Shown piece after piece: positions 54,428 through 59,378 of a stretch of DNA of 59,378 nucleotides. Source of the DNA: Lachnospiraceae bacterium (GTDB taxonomy: Bacteria > Bacillota > Clostridia > Lachnospirales > Lachnospiraceae). The notes beneath the pieces are model-generated. The model was given only the letters and a program-made list of their open reading frames with translations. It was not told where the DNA came from and did not search any database. A program made the position numbers and the translations under genes. Positions within the stretch are counted from its first letter, which is position 1, and every line of letters begins with the position of its first letter. The DNA lies in NCBI GenBank assembly GCA_017439665.1, contig JAFSIS010000058.1:1-59378 (forward strand). Reading direction: 5' to 3'.

Positions 54428-55393
54428 ATGGCAGAAGCATATTTACATTCAGGAGAAAAAAAGCCCCGTCTGGTGATTCTGGCGGGTCCTACTGCCGTGG
54501 GTAAAACCAGCCTTTCCCTTGCTCTGGCAAAGGCTATCGGCGGGGAGATCATTTCTGCCGATTCCATGCAGGTGTATAAGCATATGGATATCGGCTCCGC
54601 CAAGATCAGACCTGATGAAAGGGAGGGAATCCCGCATTTTATGATCGATGAGCTGGAGCCTTCTGAAGCGTTCAATGTCCTCTTTTTTCAGCAGAGGGCA
54701 AAGGAGTATATGAAAGGAATCTATGAGAGGGGAAACATTCCCATTTTAGTAGGGGGAACCGGTTTTTATATCCAGGCAGTTCTATATGACATTGATTTTA
54801 CCCAAAACCGGGACGATCAGGGAATTCGAAAACAGCTGGAAAAGGAGGCGGTGGAAAAAGGACCGCTGTATCTGTATGAGCGTCTGCAGACGGTAGATCC
54901 GGCTTCCTGTGAAGTGATCCACGCAAATAATGTGAAACGCCTTATCCGGGCATTGGAATATTACGAGCTTACAGGGGAACCCATTTCCAGGCACAATGAG
55001 GAGCAAAGAAGGAAAGAAAGTCCCTATGATTTTTCTTTTTTTGTTTTAACTGATGAACGGCAGAAGCTCTATCAGCAGATCGACCTCAGAGTAGAGAAAA
55101 TGGCAGCCGCAGGCCTGGTGGAGGAGGTGGCAGCATTGAAGGAAATGGGTTATGACCGATCCTTTGTTTCCATGCAGGGTATCGGCTACAAGGAAATGCT
55201 GGATCATCTGGAAGGCAAGATCAGTCTGGAGGAAGCACTTTATCAAATCAAACAAAACACCCGGCATTTTGCCAAACGACAGATTACCTGGTTTAAACGG
55301 GAAAAAGAGGTGGTCTGGGTAAATAAGCCGGATTTTGATTATGACAATAAAATGATCCTGTCGTATATGATGGAAAAAATGAAGCATACTTAA
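54428..55393 (+). CDS. miaA: tRNA dimethylallyltransferase
   Basis: Adds the isopentenyl group to A37 of tRNAs, the step before MiaB. The 321-residue product has the P-loop AGPTAVGKTSLSLALA, the substrate region SADSMQVYKHMDIGSAK, LVGGTGFYIQAVLYDIDF and RQITWFKREK near the end. AGGAGG lies 6 bases before ATG 54428. Follows mutL by 45 bases. Confidence 0.96.
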   Translation: MAEAYLHSGEKKPRLVILAGPTAVGKTSLSLALAKAIGGEIISADSMQVYKHMDIGSAKIRPDEREGIPHFMIDELEPSEAFNVLFFQQRAKEYMKGIYERGNIPILVGGTGFYIQAVLYDIDFTQNRDDQGIRKQLEKEAVEKGPLYLYERLQTVDPASCEVIHANNVKRLIRALEYYELTGEPISRHNEEQRRKESPYDFSFFVLTDERQKLYQQIDLRVEKMAAAGLVEEVAALKEMGYDRSFVSMQGIGYKEMLDHLEGKISLEEALYQIKQNTRHFAKRQITWFKREKEVVWVNKPDFDYDNKMILSYMMEKMKHT

Positions 55394-55408
55394 AAAAGGA
55401 ATGGACGC

Positions 55409-56680
55409 ATGATAGCAAAACAATATGAGCAGATGGGAATCAGCCATGAGATCTGGCAGAAGGGAGAAGAGATCCTGAAGGGTCTGAAATCCCGGTTTGA
55501 AGAAATTGATGCCATCGCAGAATTTAATCAGCTAAAGGTCTTAAAGGCTATGCAGGATAACCGGGTCAGTGAGGCCTGTTTTACGTCAACTACCGGCTAT
55601 GGCTATAACGATAACGGAAGAGAGACCCTGGAGCAGGTATATGCTTCCGTGTTCGGTACCCAGGATGCCCTGGTAAGACCCCAGATCACCTGTGGCACCC
55701 ATGCCCTTGCCCTGGCTCTTCTCAGCAACCTGCGGCCGGGGGACGAGCTCTTAAGTCCTGTGGGCAAGCCCTATGATACCCTGGAAGAGGTGATTGGAAT
55801 ACGGCCTTCCCGTGGTTCTCTCAGGGAATATGGGATTACCTATCGCCAGGTGGATCTGCTGCCGGATGGCAGCTTCAATTATGAGGAGATCAAAAAAAAT
55901 ATTCATGAAAAAACGAAGATGGTTACTATCCAGCGTTCCAAGGGTTACCAGACCAGACCTACACTTTCTGTGGAAAGGATCAAAGAACTGATTGGATTTA
56001 TCAAATCCATCAAACCTGATGTCATCTGTATGGTAGATAACTGTTACGGGGAATTTGTGGAAAGACTGGAGCCCTCACAGGTGGGGGCAGACCTGGTGGT
56101 GGGTTCTCTGATCAAAAATCCCGGAGGTGGACTGGCCCCCGTGGGAGGTTATCTGGCAGGAAAAACAGAATGTATCGAGCAGGCGGCCTATCGTCTTACC
56201 AGCCCGGGACTGGGAAAAGAAGTGGGAGCCTCTCTGGGAATTCTGGGATCCTTTTATCAGGGACTTTTTCTGGCACCCACGGTTACGGCAGGCGCTTTAA
56301 AGGGAGCTGTTTTTGCTGCCAATCTCTTTGAACAGGCCGGTTTTTCGGTGGTACCTGATGGCAGAGAAAGCCGCCATGATATTATTCAGGCAGTTACCTT
56401 AGGTTCGCCGGAGGGAGTCATTGCCTTTTGCAAAGGGATTCAGAAGGCAGCACCGGTGGATAGCTTCGTCACTCCTGAGCCCTGGGATATGCCGGGCTAT
56501 GACAGTCAGGTGATCATGGCTGCCGGAGCCTTTGTATCCGGTTCCTCCATTGAGCTGTCTGCAGACGGCCCCATTCGGGAGCCCTATGCTGTTTACTTCC
56601 AGGGAGGTCTCACCTGGCAGCATGCAAAATATGGGATTCTGTGTGCTTACCAGGAGATGGCAAATGCCGGATTAGTATAG
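55409..56680 (+). CDS. PLP enzyme of the aluminium-resistance / methionine gamma-lyase-like family
   Basis: A 423-residue fold-type I PLP protein (COG4100, YnbB in B. subtilis). Motifs: TSTTGYGYNDNGRETLEQVYA, the PLP pocket VRPQITCGTHALALALLSNLRPGD, DNCYGEFVE and the likely PLP lysine in GSLIKNPGGGLAPVGGYLAG. The family is named for a homologue linked to aluminium tolerance and is often annotated as methionine gamma-lyase; the true substrate is not settled. It follows miaA by 15 bases, a conserved neighbourhood in Firmicutes. Confidence 0.9.
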   Translation: MIAKQYEQMGISHEIWQKGEEILKGLKSRFEEIDAIAEFNQLKVLKAMQDNRVSEACFTSTTGYGYNDNGRETLEQVYASVFGTQDALVRPQITCGTHALALALLSNLRPGDELLSPVGKPYDTLEEVIGIRPSRGSLREYGITYRQVDLLPDGSFNYEEIKKNIHEKTKMVTIQRSKGYQTRPTLSVERIKELIGFIKSIKPDVICMVDNCYGEFVERLEPSQVGADLVVGSLIKNPGGGLAPVGGYLAGKTECIEQAAYRLTSPGLGKEVGASLGILGSFYQGLFLAPTVTAGALKGAVFAANLFEQAGFSVVPDGRESRHDIIQAVTLGSPEGVIAFCKGIQKAAPVDSFVTPEPWDMPGYDSQVIMAAGAFVSGSSIELSADGPIREPYAVYFQGGLTWQHAKYGILCAYQEMANAGLV

Positions 56681-56753
56681 CAAAGAACGGTATTTTTACG
56701 GGAGAATAACTGTTTTTTGTTAGAATTACGCGAAAAAAAATCCTGCTATTTTA

Positions 56754-56782
56754 TGTACAGCCGTCGGGAATTGTGTTAAGAT
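56754..56782 (+). promoter_or_regulatory. Candidate promoter of the DUF4321-radC-mreBC unit
   Basis: -35 TGTACA (56754-56759), a 17-base spacer and -10 TAAGAT (56777-56782) with an extended TG one base upstream. It lies in a 143-base gap. Upstream of it, AACGGT...AATAACTGTTTTTT (about 56686-56718) could be a weak terminator for the PLP-enzyme gene. Confidence 0.5.
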
Positions 56783-56823
56783 AGTTGAGATTAACAAGGA
56801 TAAGAAAGGATTATGATCTACCA

Positions 56824-57063
56824 ATGAAACATAAGAACAGCTGGACCTGCCTTCTGCTCATTCTGGCAGGTATCGTTCTGGGCGGATTTATCGGGAATAT
56901 GTTTCCGGGGACTTTTTTAAGCTTCGGACAGACATTTGGCCTTACCTCCCCCATGGTTTTGGATTTTGGTATTCTTTGCATTACCTTTGCATTGACCATC
57001 AGGATTACCATTGCCAGTATTATCGGTATCATTATCGGCATCATTATTTATCGCTTTTTATAG
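56824..57063 (+). CDS. DUF4321 small membrane protein
   Basis: A 79-residue protein with two hydrophobic segments: about 8-25 (CLLLILAGIVLGGFIGNM) and 42-78 (LDFGILCITFALTIRI and an Ile/Gly-rich end). It matches DUF4321, a small membrane family found next to radC/mreB in clostridia. Function unknown. GAAAGGA lies about 11 bases before ATG 56824; a TTG at 56785 is too close to the promoter. Confidence 0.82.
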   Translation: MKHKNSWTCLLLILAGIVLGGFIGNMFPGTFLSFGQTFGLTSPMVLDFGILCITFALTIRITIASIIGIIIGIIIYRFL

Positions 57064-57102
57064 GAGTTATGTCCTGCCCGGAGAGAAGAGAAAGCAGGAT
57101 AA

Positions 57103-57816
57103 ATGGAAGAAAAAAGAAAAATTTGGGAAGAGCAGCTTCCCTATGAAAAGTTTGAAGCCTATGGACCTGAGCATTTAAGTGATGCAGAACTGATCGCCAT
57201 TCTTTTACGAACCGGCACCAAAGATTGCAATTCGGTGGAGCTGGCAAAAAAGATCCTGAAGCTGGGAAGCCAGACGGGACAGGCCCATGGCCTGCTTACC
57301 TTACAGCATCTTTCCCTGCCTCAGCTGATGGAGATCAAGGGTGTGGGAAAGGTGAAAGCCATACGCCTTAAGTGTGTAACGGAATTATCCAAACGGATGG
57401 CGATGGAAGGCTTTCGGCATGGAATTCATTTCGACAGACCGGCTACAGTAGCCGGATATTACATGGAGCAGCTCAGACATCTGGAAGTAGAGCAGGTTAT
57501 TCTGGTGATGACGGATAATAAGAACCGCTTCCTTAGGGATATGGTTTTGTCCAGGGGGACTGTGAATATGTCCGTATTATCTCCACGGGAGATTTTTTTG
57601 CAGGCTATTCGTATGCAGGCAGTGCATATCCTTCTGGTACATAATCATCCCAGCGGAGATCCAACACCCAGCAGTGAGGATATCAGAATTACAAGAAGAG
57701 TGGATGAGGCTGCCCAAATTTTGAATATTCCTCTGGTAGATCACATTATTATCGGAGATAATACTTATGCAAGTTTAAAGGAATTAGGTTACCTGGAAAA
57801 GAGAAAGGAGTTGTGA
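57103..57816 (+). CDS. radC: RadC-family JAB/MPN protein
   Basis: A 237-residue protein with an N-terminal helix-hairpin-helix region (LSDAELIAILLRTGTK, MEIKGVGKVKAIRLK) and a C-terminal JAB/MPN metal-site domain. The JAMM motif HNHPSGDPTPSSED is complete. Once called a DNA repair protein; that role is doubtful and the true activity is unknown. GCAGGA precedes the ATG. Its stop overlaps the region of the mreB start, and radC-mreB-mreC is the standard order. Confidence 0.94.
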   Translation: MEEKRKIWEEQLPYEKFEAYGPEHLSDAELIAILLRTGTKDCNSVELAKKILKLGSQTGQAHGLLTLQHLSLPQLMEIKGVGKVKAIRLKCVTELSKRMAMEGFRHGIHFDRPATVAGYYMEQLRHLEVEQVILVMTDNKNRFLRDMVLSRGTVNMSVLSPREIFLQAIRMQAVHILLVHNHPSGDPTPSSEDIRITRRVDEAAQILNIPLVDHIIIGDNTYASLKELGYLEKRKEL

Positions 57817-57818
57817 AC

Positions 57819-58829
57819 GTGGCAAACAACGTATTCGGTATTGATCTTGGCACCAGCAACATTAAAATTTATAACCGTGTGGATGATTCGGTAATGGTAG
57901 AAAAAAATATGATCGCCATTGAGAATAAAAAGACTTATTTTGCTTACGGAGATTCCGCTTTTGACATGTATGAGAAGGCACCGGGGAATATTGTGGCTTC
58001 CTATCCCGTATGTAACGGAGTGATTGCCGATATCAAGAATATGGAGGTTTTATTAAAATACTTCATTAACGATCTCTCTGGTGGAAACCTGAAGCCCGCG
58101 GATTTTTATGTGGCAGTGCCTACAGATGTTACAGAGGTAGAAAAAAGAGCCTTTTATGATCTGGTAAAGGATGCCAATGTAAAGGCAAAGAAGATCATGG
58201 TGGTGGAAAAGGCTGTTGCTGATGGTCTGGGTATGGATATTGATGTGAAAAATTCCCAGGGTGTCCTGATCGTCAATGTAGGCTATGATACTACCGAGGT
58301 ATCCATTCTTTCTCTCGGAGGCATTGTATTAAGCCGTTTGATCAAGGTGGGCGGATTAAAATTTGATGAAGCTATCCGCAACGCGGTGCGAAAGGAATTC
58401 AGCCTGATCATCGGTGGAAAAACAGCGGAAAAAATAAAGATGAACCTTCGTGAGCTGGAAAAGGCCGGCAGACCGGCCGTGGTCTACGGACGGGATATCG
58501 TTACTGGTCTTCCTGTAGAACGGGAGATCCCTACCGATCTGGTGCACCAGACTCTGATTGAGAATTTCCATACGATTATTGACAGTGTAAAGGTCATTCT
58601 GGAGCGTACACCACCGGAACTGGGAGCAGATATTTACCGCCATGGTATCTATCTTACCGGAGGAGCTGCCCAGGTCAGCCATCTGGCTGCCCTCATGCAG
58701 AAAGGAACAGGATTAAAGGTGAATCTTGCAGAAAATCCCATTGAAAGTGTAGCAAGAGGACTGGCGAAGGTGATCAAAGATGATAACTACAAATCTGTAG
58801 CGTATTCCATTGAAGGGATGGGAAGATGA
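57819..58829 (+). CDS. mreB: Rod shape-determining protein MreB/Mbl
   Basis: A bacterial actin that guides the elongation wall-synthesis complex under the membrane. The 336-residue product has phosphate 1 FGIDLGTSNIKIYN, KIMVVEKAVADGLGM, the phosphate 2 region LIVNVGYDTTEVSIL and the adenosine motif GIYLTGGAAQVSHL. GTG 57819 is 8 bases after AAAGGAG (57804-57810); GTG 57813 is too close. mreC begins inside its last codons (ATGA-type overlap). Confidence 0.94.
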   Translation: MANNVFGIDLGTSNIKIYNRVDDSVMVEKNMIAIENKKTYFAYGDSAFDMYEKAPGNIVASYPVCNGVIADIKNMEVLLKYFINDLSGGNLKPADFYVAVPTDVTEVEKRAFYDLVKDANVKAKKIMVVEKAVADGLGMDIDVKNSQGVLIVNVGYDTTEVSILSLGGIVLSRLIKVGGLKFDEAIRNAVRKEFSLIIGGKTAEKIKMNLRELEKAGRPAVVYGRDIVTGLPVEREIPTDLVHQTLIENFHTIIDSVKVILERTPPELGADIYRHGIYLTGGAAQVSHLAALMQKGTGLKVNLAENPIESVARGLAKVIKDDNYKSVAYSIEGMGR

Positions 58830-59378
58830 GTCCTTTATTAAAACGACCGAAGGAGAAATTTACGCTGCCCAGTAAATATCTCCTTTTTCTGTTAACCATG
58901 CTTTGTGTTGGCATTATGGTAATTTCTTTTAATACCAACCTGGTCAATACTCCCTTAAATACCGTAGCAGGGTATCTTCTTGTTCCTTTTCAGAACGGAA
59001 TAGCCGAGATGGGAGGATGGCTGTCGGATAAATCGGATCAGCTGCTGGAGCTTAAGGATGTGCTGGAGGAAAATCAGCGTCTGAGAGAGGAGTTGGATAA
59101 GCTGACCATTGAAAACACCCGTTTTCAGCAGGAAAGATATGAACTCTATCAGTTAAGAGAACTGCTGGCTCTGGATGAGGAATATTCTGAATATGAAAAA
59201 ATAGGAGCCCAGGTGATCAGCAGGGATACCAGTAACTGGTTTGCCAGCTTTACCATCAATAAAGGAAGTGAAGACGGAATACGGGTCAACTGCAATGTGA
59301 TGGCCGGAAGCGGGCTGGTTGGAAGGGTTACGGATGTGGGACCAAATTACGCCAAGGTGACCAGTATCATTGAGGACA
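58826..59378 (+). CDS. mreC: Rod shape-determining protein MreC, 5' part (runs off window)
   Basis: Translation from ATG 58826, which overlaps the mreB stop by four bases, gives 184 residues with no stop before the window ends. A basic start (SPLLKRPKEKF) precedes one membrane helix (about 18-36, YLLFLLTMLCVGIMVISF). A coiled coil follows (about 65-112, LKDVLEENQRLREELDKL), and then the first beta-barrel (VISRDTSNWFASFTINKGS, GSGLVGRVTDVG). This is the MreC layout; MreC links MreB to wall enzymes outside the membrane. The C-terminal barrel is missing only because of the window edge. Confidence 0.93.
   Translation, partial: MSPLLKRPKEKFTLPSKYLLFLLTMLCVGIMVISFNTNLVNTPLNTVAGYLLVPFQNGIAEMGGWLSDKSDQLLELKDVLEENQRLREELDKLTIENTRFQQERYELYQLRELLALDEEYSEYEKIGAQVISRDTSNWFASFTINKGSEDGIRVNCNVMAGSGLVGRVTDVGPNYAKVTSIIED

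Overview
The window reads as a chromosomal segment of a Firmicute of class Clostridia, most likely a Lachnospiraceae (gut or oral type). The evidence is the gene families and their order: BspA-like leucine-rich-repeat surface proteins with PKTG sorting signals, the Rex repressor, NfnAB, formate-tetrahydrofolate ligase, a probable Re-citrate synthase, a eukaryote-type NADP isocitrate dehydrogenase, and several genes of sporulating lineages (YqfC, YqfD, TepA, SpoIIIE/FtsK, a SpoVB-like flippase, a BofC-like protein). Base composition is moderate and looks even throughout. All genes but one lie on the + strand. No gap without a gene exceeds about 145 bases. I see no tRNA, rRNA, CRISPR array, insertion sequence, prophage or T-box.

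Region 1 (1-7615), cell surface. The 3' end of a class B sortase is followed after 24 bases by a 1652-residue leucine-rich-repeat protein ending in a TPKTG sorting signal. Next come a second, non-anchored leucine-rich-repeat protein and a subtilisin-like protease without an export signal. A GC-rich hairpin without a U-run separates the two repeat-protein genes.

Region 2 (7616-14963), 2-oxoglutarate synthesis. A strong promoter carries a 40-bp palindrome centred at the upstream edge of its -10 box. It drives a probable Re-citrate synthase, a GntR/FCD regulator and NADP isocitrate dehydrogenase. A large SPKTG-anchored adhesin follows within 27 bases and ends at an intrinsic terminator.

Region 3 (14964-25988). 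An ABC-F ATPase on the minus strand diverges from rex. Their -35 boxes face each other and form a Rex-like inverted repeat. After rex come a coiled-coil protein of unknown role, the NAD(P)HX repair enzyme, alanine racemase and an EndoA/MazF toxin with no visible antitoxin. Then come a CBS/CorC protein lacking the CNNM membrane domain, YebC, a zinc-ribbon protein, MetY and an unknown membrane protein, closed by a terminator.

Region 4 (26092-35717): TepA-like protease, DNA translocase FtsK/SpoIIIE, Fhs, a zinc-ribbon/chitobiase-domain membrane protein, the electron-bifurcating transhydrogenase NfnAB, and RlmH.

Region 5 (35742-46099): yqfC-yqfD-phoH-(pgpH-like)-ybeY, a flippase, a BofC-like protein, two flavoproteins and proB. 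The PgpH-like protein has lost its extracellular domain and the HD active-site residues.

Region 6 (46138-59378): a DUF896 protein, 5-formyl-THF cyclo-ligase, proA, the miaB-mutS-mutL-miaA repair and tRNA-modification run, a PLP enzyme of the aluminium-resistance family, a DUF4321 protein, radC, mreB and the 5' part of mreC, which runs off the window. Many starts are ATG or GTG codons 5-8 bases after a GGAGG. Several longer frames that begin inside the Shine-Dalgarno sequence were therefore trimmed.
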